A stretch of 64,000 bases of DNA from NCBI RefSeq assembly GCF_902686445.1, contig NC_062232.1:88274932-88338931 (forward strand), given 5' to 3'. The stretch comes from Sciurus carolinensis. Lineage: Eukaryota > Chordata > Mammalia > Rodentia > Sciuridae. The notes beneath the pieces are model-generated. The model saw nothing but the letters and a program-made list of their open reading frames with translations, made no database searches and was not told the origin of the DNA. Positions 1 through 57,540 of this stretch are shown in pieces. A program made the position numbers and the translations under genes. The first letter of the stretch is position 1. Each line of letters begins with the position of its first letter.

Positions 1-222
1 TTGTTTCTCTGTTTGTACATAGAGTACAGGCATACCATTTGTGTAATCATAAATTTACATAGGGTAATGTTGGTTGATTCATTCTGTTATTTTTTCCCTT
101 CGCCTCACCCCTCCCACCCCTCTTTTCCCTCTATACATTCCTTCCTTCCCCCATTCTTGCCCCCCTCCCTAACCCTCACTCTAACCCTAAAAATAACCCC
201 TCCCATGCCCCATTATGTATCA

Positions 223-3200
223 TCATTCACTTATCAGCAAGATCATTCTTCCTTTGTTATTTTGAGATTGGCTTATCTCACTTAGCATGATATTCTCCAA
301 TTTCATCCATTTGCCTGCAAATGCCATAATTTTATCATTCTTCATTGCGGAGTAATATTCCATTGTATATATATGCCACAGTTTCTTTATCCATTCATCA
401 ACTGAAGGACATCTAGGTTGGTTCCACAATCTGCCTATGGTGAATTGAGCAGCAATGAACATTGATGTGGCTGTATCTCTGTAGTATGCTTATTGTAAGT
501 CCTTTGGGTATAGGCCAAGGAGTGGGATAACTGGGTCAAATGGTAGTTCCATTCCAAGTTTTCTAAGGAATCTCCATAATTCTTTCCAGAATGGTTGCAC
601 TAATGTGCAAACCCACGAGCAATGTATGAGTGTACCTTTTTCCCCACATCCTCGCCAACACGTTGTTGCTTGGGTTCTTGATAATTGCCATTCTAATTGG
701 GGTGAGATGGAATCTTAGGGTGGTTTTGATTTGCATTTCTCTTATTACTAGAGATGTTGAACATTTTTCCATATGTTTGTTGATTGCTTGTAGATCTTCC
801 GTGAAGTGTCTGTTCATTTCCTTAGCCCATTTGTCGATTGGATTATTTGCATTCTTGGTGTAGAGTTTTTTGAGTTCTTTATAGATTCTGGAGATTAGTG
901 CTCTATCTGAAGTATGATTGACAAAGATTTTCTCCCACTCTGTAGGCTCTTTCATTGCATTGCTGATAGTTTCCTTTGCTGAGAGAAAGCTTTTTAGTTT
1001 GAATCTATCCCAGTTATTGATTCTTGCTTTTATTTCTTATGCTATGGGAGTCCTGTTGAGGAAGTCTGGTCCTAAGCCGACAGGTTGAAGCTCTGGACCT
1101 ACTTTTTCTTCTATGAGATGCAAAGTCTCTAGTCGGATTCCGAGGTCCTTAATCCATTTTGAGTTTATTTTCATTCATGGTGAGATATATGGTTTTAGTT
1201 TCATTCTGTTGCATATGGATTTCCAATTTTCCCAGCACCATTTGTTGAAGAGGCTATCTTTTCTCCATTGCATATTTTTGGCCCCTTTGTCTAGTATGAG
1301 AAAATTGTATTTATTTGGGATTGTGTCCGTGTCCTCTATTCTGTACCATTGATCCACCTTTCTGTTTTGGTACCAATACCATGCCGTTTTTGTTACTATT
1401 GCTTTGTAGTAGAGTTGAAGATCTGGTATTGCGATACCCCCTGCTTCACTCATTCTGCCAAGGATTGCTAGCTATTCTGGGTTTTTTATTCTTCCAGATG
1501 AATTTCATAATTGCTTGCTCTATTTCTGTAAGGTACATCATTGGGATTTTAATTGGAATTGCATTGAATCTATATAGCACTTTTGGTATTATGGCCATTT
1601 TGACAATATTAATTCTTCCTATCCAAGAACATGGGTGATTTTCCATCTTCTAAGGTTTTCTTGAATTTCTTTCTTTAGTGTTCTGTAGTTCTCATTGTAG
1701 AGGTCTTTCACCTCTTTTGTGAGATTGATTCCGAAGTATGTTATTTTTTTCGATGCTACTGTGAATGGGGTAGTTTTCCTAATTTCTCTTTCTGAAGATT
1801 CATCACTTATGTATAAAAATGCCTTAGATTTATGTGCATTGATCTTATATCCCGCTACTTTACTGAATTCACTTATGAGATCTAAACATGTTCTGGAGAA
1901 ATTTCCTGGTTCCTCTAAGTATATAATCATATCATCAGCAAATGGGGATAGTTTTCTTCTTTTCCTATTCGTATCCCTTTAATTTCTTTGGTCTGTCTAA
2001 TTGCTCTGGCTAGAGTTTCAAGGACGATATTGAAAAGAAGTGGTGAAAGAGGGCATCCCTGCCTTGTTCCAGTTTTTAGAGGGAATGCTTTCAGTTTTTC
2101 ACCATTTAGAATGATATTAGCCATGGGCTTAGCATAGATGGCCTTTACAATGTTAAGGAATGTTGCCACTATCCCTATTTTTTTAGTGTTTTGAGCATGA
2201 AGGGGTGCTGTATTTTATCAAATGCTTTTTCTGCATCAATTGAAGTAATCATGTGATTCTTGACTTTAAGTCTATTGATATGGTGAATTACATTTATTGA
2301 TTTCCTGATGTTGAACCAACCTTGCATCCCTGGGATGAAACCCACTTCATCATGGTGCACTGTCTTTTAATATGTTTTTGTATGCGATTTGCTAAAATTT
2401 CATTTAGAATTTTTGCATCGATGTTCATTAAGGATATTGGTCTGAAATTTCCTTTCTTAATGTGTCTCTGTCTGGTTTAGGTATCAGGGTAATATTGGCT
2501 TCATAGAATGAGTTTGGGAGGGTTCCCTCCTCTTCTATTTTATGGAATACTTTGAGAAGTATTTGAATGAACTCTTCTTTAAAGGTTTTGTAGATCTCGA
2601 CTGAGAACCCATCTGGTCCTGGACTTTTCTTTGTTGGAAGGCTTTTGATGACTTCTTCTATTTCATTACTTGAAATTGGTCTATTTAAATTGTGTATGTC
2701 CTCCTCCTTCAGTTTAGGCAATTCATATGTCTCTAGAAACCTGTTGATGTCTTCAAAATTTTCTATTTTGTTGGAGTATAGATTTTCAAAATAGCTTCTA
2801 ATTATGTTTTGTATTTCAGTCGTGTCTGTTGTGATATTTCCTTGTTCATTCCAAATTTTAGTGATTTGGGTTTTCTCTCGTCTTCTCTTTGTTAGTGTGG
2901 CTAAAGGTTTATCAATTTTGTTCATTTTTTCGAAGAACCAACTATTTATTTTGTCAATTTTTCATATTGTTTCTTTTGTTTCAATTTCATTGATTTCAGC
3001 TCTGAGTTTAACTATTTCCTGTCTTCTACTACTTTTGGTGTTGGTCTGTTCTTCTTTTTCTAGGGCTTTGAGCTGTAGTGTTAGGTCGTTTATTTGTTGA
3101 GTTTTACTTCTTTTATTAAATGCGCTCCATGAAATAAATTTTCCTCTAAGTACTGCTTTCAAAGTGTCCCAGAGATTTTGATATGATGTTTCTTTGTTCT

Positions 3201-4040
3201 CATTTACCTCTAAGACTTTTTTAATTTCCTTCCTAATATCTTCTGTTATCCATTCATCATATAATAGCATATTGTTTAATCTCCAGGTGTTGGAGTAATT
3301 TCTGTTTTTACTCTTTCATTTATTTCTAATTTCAATCCATTATGATCTGATAGAATACAAGGAAGTGTCTCTATCTTCTTGTATTTGCTAACATTAGCTT
3401 TGTGGCATAATATATGGTCTATTTTAGAGAAGGATCCATGTGTTGCTGAGAAGAAAGTGTATTCACTCTTGGTTGGATGGTATATTCTATAAATGTCTGT
3501 TAAGTCTAAATTATTGATTGTGTTATTGAGATCTATGGTTTCTTTGTTCAATTTTTGTTTGGAAGATCTGTCCAGTGGTGAGAGAGGCGTGTTAAAATCA
3601 CCTAGTATTATTGTGTTACCGTCTACTTGGTTTCTAAAATTGAGAAGGATTTGTTTGACATACATGGGTGAGCCACTGTTTGGGGCATAGATGTTTATGA
3701 TTGTTATATCTTGCTGATTTATGCTTCCCTTAAGCAGGATGAAATGTCCTTCTTTATCCCTTCTGACTAACTTTGGCTTAAAGTCCACATTATCTGAAAT
3801 GAGGATGGATACTCCAGCTTTTTTGCTGAGTCCCTGTGCATGGTATGTTTTTCCCCATCCTTTCACCTTTAGTCTATGGGTATCTCTTTCTATGAGGTGA
3901 ATCTCTTGCAGGCAAGATATTGTTGGATCTTTCTTTTTAATCCAATCTGCCAGTCTATGTCTTTTGATTGATGAATTCAGGCCATTAATATTCAGGGTTA
4001 TTATTGAGATATGATTTGTATTCCCGGTCATGTGGCTCAT
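223..4040 (-). pseudogene. L1 ORF2 (endonuclease-reverse transcriptase), broken
   Basis: The N-terminal apurinic-type endonuclease is open at 4040-3276 and shows LNINGLNSS, QEIHL, YAPN, GDFN and SDHNGL, the family's catalytic and metal-binding motifs. The reverse transcriptase follows in pieces (2925-2428, 2360-2175, 2169-1927, 1930-1619). The FADD catalytic motif is at 1942-1931, right where the frame shifts. C-terminal pieces run to 223. At least six frame changes or stops mean no ORF2 protein can be made. Confidence 0.92.
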
Positions 4041-4113
4041 TTCTTTTAATTTTATTTATTTATTTATTTATTTTTTGGACACACCTTGGTTCCTCCTTTA
4101 TTTGACAGTTCCT

Positions 4114-5159
4114 TTAGGATAATTCCTCCCTTTGCTGATTTGCTTCTTTGTGTTTTCTCTCTTCCTCATGGAATATTTTGCTGAGAATGTTCTGTAATGC
4201 TGGCTTTCTTTTTGTAAATTGTTTTAGCTTTTGTTTATCATGGAATGATTTTATTTCATCGTCAAATTTGAAGGTGAGTTTTGCTGGGTATAAGATTCTT
4301 GGTTGGCATCCATTTTCTTTCAGAGCTTGAAAAATGTTGTTCCAGGCCCTTCTAGCTTTTAGGGTCTGGATTAAAAAATCTGCTGATATCTGTATTGGTT
4401 TCCCCCTGAATGTAATTTGGTTCTTTTCTCTCACATCCTTTAAAATTCTGTCTTCATTTTGTATGTTAGGTATTTTCATTATAATGTGCCTTGGTGTCGC
4501 TCTGTTGTAATTTTGTGTATTTGGAGTCCTGTAAGCCTCTTGAACTTGATTTTCCATTTCATTCTTCAGATTTGGGAAATTTTCTGATATTATTTCATTG
4601 AATAGATTGTTCATTCCTTTGGTTTGTTTCTCTAAGCCTTCCTCAATCCCAGTAATTCTCAAATTTGGCCTTTTCATGATATCCCATAGTTCTTGGAGAT
4701 TGTGTTCATGATTTCTTACCATCTTCTCTGTTTGTTCAACTTTGTTTTCAAGGTTAAATATTTTGTCTTCAATGTGTGAGGTTCTGTCTTCCAGGTGTTC
4801 TATCCTATTGGTATGCTTTCTGTGGAGTTCTTAATTTGGTTTATTGTTTCCTTCATTTCAAGGATTTCTTTTTGATTTTTTTTCAATATCTCTAAATCTT
4901 TATTGAAATGATCTTTTGCTTCCTGTATTTGCTCTTTTAACTGTCGATTGGTGCGATCACTCAATGTCTGCATTTGCTCTTTCATCTCATCATTCAATGC
5001 CTGCATTTGCTCTTTCATCTCATCGTTTGCTTCTCTGATCATTTTAATTACATACATTCTGAACTCCCTTTCTGTCATTTCTTCTGCCATGCTGTCGTTG
5101 GATTTTATTGATGTAACATTTAGATTTATTTGGGGCATTTTCTTCCCTTGTTTTCTCAT
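4114..5159 (-). pseudogene. L1 ORF1 (RNA-binding chaperone), frameshifted
   Basis: Starts MRKQGKKMPQ at 5159. An N-terminal coiled coil with a 33-bp repeated unit (4965-5030) comes first, then after a frame break near 4800-4720 the RNA-binding domain (RPNLRITGIEEG, ENFPNL, YRTPN, RHIIMKIP, ITFRGKPIQISADF) and C-terminal domain to 4114. The total length of about 348 codons is normal for L1 ORF1p. Confidence 0.92.
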
Positions 5160-6585
5160 ATTGTTCAGGAATCAGTGGGTCATTAAGATATTGCAGATTT
5201 CCTCTATCGACTTATAATGTCCCTGAAGATTGCTAGTGTATCCCCTCTTATCCTTCAGTAGCCTGAAGTCTTGGAGGAAGTTGATAATGCCACGGAAGCT
5301 GCCTCTCTAGGGGTGGTGGCCTTCAGGTGGGGTATATTCCCTGCTAGTGGGCAGAGGCGCCTCCACTTGTTGTCCAATGGTCATCCAAAGGGGAACTAGG
5401 CTGCGGACTGAGGCAAGGCCTGTTTGAACCTGTATCTCTGGTTTTACCATCCTTGTGGGAAAACCTCACCCGGCAGGGAAGACTCACCTGGTGGGGAGGT
5501 CTGGCTGGTCAGTTCCCCTCCTAGAGGTTCCCCTCAATGTACAACTACCGCCTGGGCTGGGCTGCCTTCCTCTGCAACGTTCCCAGGGGCCCGGACCTAC
5601 CTCCTGGGCCTGGGAGCCTCACCCTTCGCAGATCAGTCTCCTTAGGCTGCCCCTCCTCAGGGAATCTGCCCGCAGCCCTGGAAACTTCGCTCCGCCCCTA
5701 GGCGTGTCTCTGTGCGGCTCTTCCACCAAGAAGCCAGTCCTGGGACCCTGCTCTGCACCTAGTCGCCTGGCTATGCGGCCCCTCCTCTGGGCCGCCACCT
5801 GGAGCCCCGTACAATATCTCCGAGACCCAGAGACCCGCCACACACCTCTTCCTCCGGACAGTCGCCCAGTGTTCCCACGCAGTCACTAGGAGTCCAAGCA
5901 ACTCACTTCGCGTCTCCTCCTCCCGCCAAGTGCCCGTAGCCCTAGGCAGTCACTCCGAGTCCAAGTGACCCGCCCTGTTCCTCCTCCTCCTCCTCGGCGT
6001 AGCCCCCCGGGTGTTCAGGAGCAGTCACTCGGAAACCAAGCGACCCACCGCTCTCCTCTTCCAGGCAGGCCACTGGTGTTCAGGAGCGGTTGCTTTGAGT
6101 CCAAACAACTCACCACTCGCCTCCTCCTCTGGCAACTACCTTGGCTCTGATGCAGTCACTCCTAGACCAAGTGACCCGCCGTGCTTCTCCTCTTCCTCCG
6201 GGCAAACCCCCCCCCCCCCCCCGTGTTCAGAAGTGATCGCCTGAGTCCAAGCAGTTCGCCATGCAGCTCCTCCTCTGGCAGCCGCCCGGAGCCCCAGTGG
6301 TTGCTCCGAGTCCAAGTGCTGTGCTGAGCTGCCACCTCTATGATGATCCCAGTTGTCCGAGTTCACTGCTCCAGCGGGGGGAGGGGTGTCTCGCCGGGCA
6401 ACGCTACTTCACAAAGTTCCCTGCGTTCCGGGGCTACCGCCCCATCCGGGACGCCTCCCCAACGGGAGAGACTCACCCGGCGACTTTGAGTTTGTCCCAA
6501 GTCTCTCACCATCTCCTCTTTTGAATCCTGCGTCCTGGAGCAACATGAAATGCAGCCGCCCTCTAGTCCGCCATCTTGAAAACCC
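5160..6585 (-). promoter_or_regulatory. L1 5' UTR / internal promoter region with tandem monomers
   Basis: GC- and CpG-rich, unlike the surrounding AT-rich DNA. Between about 5881 and 6350 it consists of 65-75-bp tandem units, each starting with a variant of 'agtcactccgagtccaag' (starts near 5881, 5948, 6023, 6088, 6154, 6234, 6299). A run of 16 C lies at 6207-6222. The 5' end near 6585 has 'caagatggcggactagagg' on the - strand, close to the start of the L1 at 61.5 kb. In rodents L1 5' UTRs act as RNA polymerase II promoters; here that activity is inferred only. Confidence 0.7.
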
Positions 6586-7880
6586 TGGATTCTATTACTA
6601 TAGAATCTAGATTTGTTTGGATCATTTTCTTCTCTTGTTTTTTCATGTTGTTCATGTATCTTCCCCTCTAGCAATGCAGAAATGGGGTATTGCAGATTTC
6701 CCCCTGTAGGCTTATAGTGGCCCTATAGTTTTCCAAAACCCTTTCTTTAAGGGGAGATCAATATTAGCAGTGCCCAATTCAGACACTACGCAATCCTAGA
6801 CCAAATAGCCCCATGAGGACAATAACAAAATTGTCATAATAAACAGAATGAGTTAAAATATTATGTTCAATAAAACAAACAGATTTGCAATAAGGTCTGC
6901 AGTTTCAAATGGAGGACAAAGAGGATGCAGAGGGATGTAGAATGTGGCTGTTAATGGGATAAGAAAAGAATATAGAGAAGTTCTAGATAATAGAAAGGGT
7001 GAGAGTGTAATCAAAAGAAATTGGATGTTAGCATGCAAAAAAGGGAGAAAGATACTCTGAGGGAACAGGTAAACAAAAGGAAAAGAGAGCAAGAAAAGTA
7101 AAGAAATAAAAACTTAAACTTTTTCAATAAGGAGAAAAAAGAAAATCTACAGTATAACAGTCATATAGTAATGAAACCTCTGAGAGTTCAGTAGCCTGAT
7201 GCATGAGAGGTACCTGACAATGAGCTTCAAGCCTCCAGCAGGTGTCTCAGGATGGGATTTGCCCCACCCAAAGATCGGAGCTATGGCTTCCAGGATTATC
7301 CAAGATGGCCGCTCTGGCTTCAAAATGTGTTGGCAAATGGGGAGCTGCAGCTCGGGGTGTGGCCGTGGTCAGCAGGAGGTCCTGGAGATGGGATGCAGTT
7401 GGTCCGGCAGTGGTCCTGGAGGTCTGGTGTGTTTGGTGTGGTTGTGGGATCCTGGAGGCCAGTTGCAATCAGTTGGTCTGGGGTCCTGGTGATAGGGCAC
7501 AGTCAGTTGGTCTGGGGGTCCTGGCGGCAGGGAGCAGTCGATGTGAGGGTCCCAGAGGCAGGGAGTGATCGGTCAGGCTGAGGGATCCTGGAGACGGGGC
7601 TCAGTCAGTCCGGCCAAGAGTCCTATGGGGCCTGGCTGTTATCTCAAAATGGCAGCAGCCACGTGTAATCAAACCTGCAGGTACTGTAACAGTGAACTTC
7701 CAGGCAACAGCAGGCAGCTGGTGCTACACTGGCGGTCGGCAATCAGTTTGCTGACTGTTGTCGGATAATTGGGAGGTGAACCTTGTGCGTTGGGTGATGG
7801 ATAGGTGTAAGGCAGGCGATGGACAGGCGAGAGGCAGGCAAATGGTGGATGATAGGTGCCTGACAGTGAGCAATCCTATC
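6586..7880 (-). mobile_element. 5' end of an older L1 interrupted by the L1 at 1-6585
   Basis: On the - strand an ORF1 start is at 6646-6644, followed by about 20 codons resembling the ORF1 N-terminus of the neighbouring L1, and ending exactly where the younger L1 begins. Upstream of it (to the right) is a separate, G-rich 5' UTR-like segment with degenerate repeats of 'ggtcctgg' and 'cagttggtctgg' units (about 7385-7640). The right boundary is uncertain (7690-7880). Open frames here are by-products of base composition. Confidence 0.6.
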
Positions 7881-9400
7881 ACTCATCTTTTTTTTGAATG
7901 TTTTCATTCTCTTGACTTCACATTGAGAACATGCTCCTTTTCTCCATTTCGTAAATAATTTCAAACACTGTACTCATAGGACACTGTCTGTATATGTTTA
8001 GTCCCTCTTATTTTTATCCTTGATCAAATCTCCAGTTTCTCACACTCACTACTTAATCACTGAAAGTGATAGTTTTTCTTTTATCCCCAAATCCTCCAAT
8101 AATTCTCTCATTATTAATTGAAATATCATTTCCTCTGTTCCACCTCCTCATTCCTATTCTGTCTTCCTCAAATCCTCCTTGTCTATATTATCTGTTTGGG
8201 TATTCTGATTTCTGTTTTATAAACAAAATTTTCAGTTCATATTCTAACTTTCTTTTTGCAGTGTTGAGGATTCAATCTAGGACCTTCTGTATGCTGGGCC
8301 AGGGCTATAGCATTGAACTACATCTACAGCCCATACCCTAACTTTCTATCATGTCATATATCTTCTTTCCTCTATAATCTATATGTTGCCATTGCCAGCA
8401 TTTTCTTTCTTGATACTTTGTGCCCATTCTCAAAACCATCTGTCAGACTGCTAACTCATAGTATGCTACATTTGTGACCCGTTTTCACTTTACCTAATTC
8501 TGCACCTACTCTCTCTGCTTTTTTCAGCTGAGCTAAATTTCCCTTTATCTCTTAGTTTACCTTCTAATTCTCCAATTTACTTCCCTCTTTGCTTATAATA
8601 ACTTCCAACCTCATATCTGCCAACCTGCATATATTCTCATTTAAATTCTTAACTCTTTTTAAGTGGGAAAAGAGCCCAAAGCCTGAATTATATTTTTTCC
8701 TCAAAAAATATGTATGCTAAATTGAAGAGAAATACCTCATGGAGCAAAACCAAAATCCAACCAATCAAAGCTTCAGGGAAAGTAAGTAGACTTATATATC
8801 ACAATCATCCCATTGATATAGTTAAATGAACAAACTACGTCCTTATTGTGCCCAGCATATGTTGAAAGTTAAGGATACAGACACAGAGGTGGAAAACTTT
8901 GTTATTGTCCCCAGACCTAATAATCTAGATAAGGAGACACAAATATTATACATGAAACACTTAGAAAGTTGTTGTAATAACCACCTAATTACCAAATGCC
9001 ATGTTGTATAATGTGGAACTTAAGTGTTATAAGTATTCAGAGAAAAGGGAAAGCATTATTGCTTGGGGTTACCAATGATGATTTCTTGTGGGATGTATGT
9101 CCTAAAGAGAACATAGAATTTGGATTAACTGGACTTTTCTAGAAGAATTTTGTTAGTATTACTCAGTAAAATTGTAATTGCATAGCAAACACCCTAAGGG
9201 AAAAGTTAGCTGTTAGTTTAAGAAAATATCAACTTTTTTCTAGGAAGTAATAGGAAATATAATTAGATAATTAAAGTGGGACTAATTGAGCAAGAGCCTT
9301 GAATTCCAAATTGAGGAATTACAAATTATTAAAAAGAAGACCCCTTCACTAAAGCATTCTTACTAATCTTATTTAATTATTTAAGATTTTCTTAAAAGTA
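7881..9400. other. Intron 1 sequence, unclassified, with one ID SINE
   Basis: AT-rich DNA without a recognisable gene. Apart from the SINE at 8254-8337 I see only old unclassifiable sequence; short open frames have no family resemblance. Confidence 0.5.
8254..8337 (-). repeat. ID-type SINE
   Basis: Antisense ID consensus (degenerate). Flanked by 10-bp target-site duplications ctaactttct at 8244-8253 and 8338-8347. Confidence 0.8.
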
Positions 9401-9625
9401 ATAATACATTTAACTAATATTGCATGTTTTGCTGTGTGCTAAACATTGTCCTAAGTGCTTTATATGTAATAACTCACTTAATCTTTATAGCAACCCTTTG
9501 TGGTAGGTTGTTTTGCCCTCCTTATTTTATAAATGTGGATAAATTCAGATGCTCAAGTGGACACAAGTAAGTGACAGAGGCAGGATTCATATACAGGTAG
9601 TCTGTGGTGCTAGATTTTATATTCT
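9400..9625 (-). repeat. MIR element
   Basis: Contains the antisense MIR core pattern: 'cctaagtgctttatatgtaa', 'aactcacttaatc', a degenerate gatgaggaaactgag segment and 'aagtgacagaggcaggattc'. An ancient mammalian SINE just upstream of exon 2. Confidence 0.72.
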
Positions 9626-9884
9626 TACCTATTATACAAACAACCTTATGGAAGAGGTTAATAGTAATTAGGATAAATGTTGCAGATACATTCTGAGATT
9701 TGGACAATTGAACCTAACTAACTCTTTAATTGAAAGATATTTTTCTCAAACACTACTTGTATTAGCACATGATAATTTTTCATCCCAAATATATTTTTGT
9801 TTTTAAAAAAATTCTTTAAGGGCTCTTTGGGCTAGAAAAGTTGAAAAACAAATTCCTTAGTTTTGTCACATGAAGTGGTATTGA

Positions 9885-54936
<45,052 letters not shown>

Positions 54937-56995
54937 GTTTTCAACAGTAATTTTCTATCATAGTCAAGTTTACTGAGATTCCTGTAGCTATAGCACTAAG
55001 CTCAATTCCTGGGAGTAGAGATCAGGGATTTATTCTTGGTACAAATGTGCTTGACAACAAAAAAGAGAAAGAAAGATACTCAGAAGCACAATGACATATG
55101 CCTTTGTGATCTCAAATTTTTTATATTCTCAATTATTCTTTTTATATTTCAAAAGATATGCAGTGAAACCACCAGAGGGCACCATAACATATTTAGTAGA
55201 AATTACTAGCTTGTACTGCTTTTTACATGTGATTAACTGATGATTTTTAAAAGGTGGTATTATGTTTGTTGGTGATTCTGAGATATCATTTTCATAAACC
55301 CTATTTTCCAAATTGCCTCTGTACCATTAGAATGCTTTAGAAAACTGGGCTTTTAGATTTATAACCTGAATTATCTAAGAGAATACCATTTGGGGCCCTC
55401 ATTTTCTAGCTATATAACTGATATATTATTAATTTGTTAAAGTTGATTTTATTCAGTCATTCAAATCAAAATTTGTTAGTAACTTCTGCATTCTCTGTGC
55501 CTGGTGGGGGGCGGGTTCAGAAGCTGCTGACTTACACTGCTAACTCTGTTACTGATAAGAACACTTTCAAGAACTCTAAACTGTGAGCTGATATATATAA
55601 AGAAAAAAGTGGATTTGGATTTGAGCTGAATAAAGCCAGCCTTTACAAAAGGGTTAAGAAACAGGTCTCTCATTAACCAGAAAAATTACTAGAAATTCTT
55701 CAAAACACTGCTGTTTGTGGCATTTGTCTCTGAGTAGTTTGTGATTATTTAGTTCTAGTTTTAGATTTTGGATTTTCAACAGTCATGTTTTAATTTATGT
55801 TAGATAGTAAAGAATAGTTACACTAAAACTGAACTGTTGTATTAATCTGGCAAGCATGTTAGTATACTTAACATGTAATGCTTGCCAGAATAATGTGTAG
55901 AATTACCAGTGTCTAGCTAAAAGAGTTTGACTATCTAATTTAAATGTGTAATTTCTACATACTTTATGCTGCTTAAATTTCAGTCACTACATGACAGTCC
56001 ATTTAGAGACATAATGGACTTTGTTAGCACTTTAAAAAACAAGCAAACCACACTTGTCCATTCTTCTGTCCTGTTTATGGCAAGAGCAATTTATTCATCA
56101 GTTGGTTTAGAAAATGGGGGAGCAATCATCTATTGGAGCTTCTTTCTTTGGTTTTAAACCCTTTGACTTTTCTAGATGTGAAACAATAAAAGGGCAGACC
56201 TCTTAAGAATGCCCCAAGAAGTCTCCCTTCTTAGAAGGAATTGGTATACTCAGTCTTTGGCAAGAGTCCAATGTGAACAAAACCTAACAAAGAGGAGTTT
56301 GTCACCATAGAATATTTTATCTTCGGAGAAGTTAAAGAATTTTCAAGTTGAGCCTTCGAAATACATAAATTAGTTTTGCCCAGAAACTTACTAATAGTGT
56401 TTTTTATTACTGATTTGATCACCTTGTCTTTTCAAGGAAATTACCAGTTAAAGAGATATTTGCCTTTACTCAGAAATTATTTGAAATATGTCCAAATTTT
56501 AAAGCTTAGTAGTTTATTTGAAAACTCACACATCTATTATGCAATGATAATTTATACTACAATAGCTCTAGAAAGTCTATACTTATATACAAAGAAAATA
56601 TTATACACATTTTGTTGACTATTTTGTCAGTTATATTTACTAAAAGTACTTTCTTAAGAGCATATGTTATTAATATTTAATATTATTTTAAATTCAGAAT
56701 AGTGAAGATTACTGAGTATTGTATTTTAGCCTAGATTAATCAAAATGAATATTTAAAGAGATTTTTAAGTTGAAGAAAGTATAAATGCAAGTTAAAAACA
56801 TATTTTCTGAGTATGTAGGAGAAACAAGCTAAACACATAGTTTTATAGCTGCTGCCTTGTTAAGAAAATGGGTTGTTCTTAATATAAAAAATCTTATGTA
56901 GCGTGTCAAACTGAACCAGTGCATTATATCTTTTACATTAAATGTGATAAGGTGGCTTTACTTGTCTTTATAAAAATAAATATTATAAATCTATT
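54937..56995 (+). other. TBC1D8B: Probable TBC1D8B 3' UTR
   Basis: About 2 kb after the stop codon with almost no recognisable interspersed repeat, which contrasts with the repeat-filled introns and suggests constraint. AATAAA poly(A) signals lie at 55629-55634, 56185-56190 and 56975-56980, so use of alternative sites is possible. The end is set at the last signal by inference; RNA evidence would be needed to place it. Confidence 0.55.
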
Positions 56996-57540
56996 ATATT
57001 AAACATGAAAATGGTTTACTTTTAAAGATTAATATTGTTTACTATGATGTGTTTTTATTTGCATCTAACTCAAATATCACTTGAGGACTTCTCTTTTGTA
57101 TCTGTTATAGTCAGTCTCAAGAACAGAATTCACTCTTAGTCTAAGCAAGAAAAGATTTGTTACTAGGTATTAAATGACTTAAATAATTATTCCAAGTACT
57201 AATTTGAGCTTTCAAGAACAAGTTTCAAAGCCACATCACTACCATGCCACAGGGGAGTTGCTAACTCTACTATTAGGAAATTACTACCTCCTAGTGCCAG
57301 AATGATAAGCCATCACTACTGTTGCTATTTCCAATACCATGCTCCTCCTGCTGTGATTCACACCAGTGAAATAGATGCCTCGTACTCTGCCTCTCAGCAT
57401 GCACAAGCTGGTGACTGTATTGCAATAGGGCAGCCAAACATCATCACCAAAAGAGATGGCTGAAGCATAGTCCCCACCTCACTTCTGCCTCTCAAGTCTC
57501 ACATGTATGCATCTGATTGGCCTGTAATAAGCCCAAAATC

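Larger units (their letters stand above)
1..6585 (-). mobile_element. Nearly full-length LINE-1, antisense to TBC1D8B
   Basis: A - strand L1 whose 5' end is near 6585 and whose 3' tail runs off the left edge. In L1 order: GC-rich 5' UTR (6585-5160), ORF1 (5159-4114), ORF2 (about 4040-220), and a 3' UTR with a G-rich tract on the - strand (about 200-95). ORF1 and ORF2 carry several frameshifts and stops, so the copy is inactive. It is a comparatively young sciurid L1, about 90% identical at protein level over ORF1 to the L1 at 61.5 kb. It lies in intron 1 or just upstream of the gene. Confidence 0.93.

Noticed and set aside
168..200. Telomere-like 'ctaaccctaa' motifs near the left edge
   Set aside because: Only two or three imperfect units inside the pyrimidine-rich L1 3' UTR; not a telomeric array.
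5424..6674. Several overlapping open frames of 60-144 codons on both strands
   Set aside because: They lie in the GC-rich L1 5' UTR, where stop codons are rare. The translations are low-complexity Pro/Ser/Arg-rich and match no family.
7199..7964. Open frames of 66-109 codons, Gly/Trp-rich
   Set aside because: By-products of the G-rich 5' UTR of the older L1; overlapping in several frames without domain resemblance.
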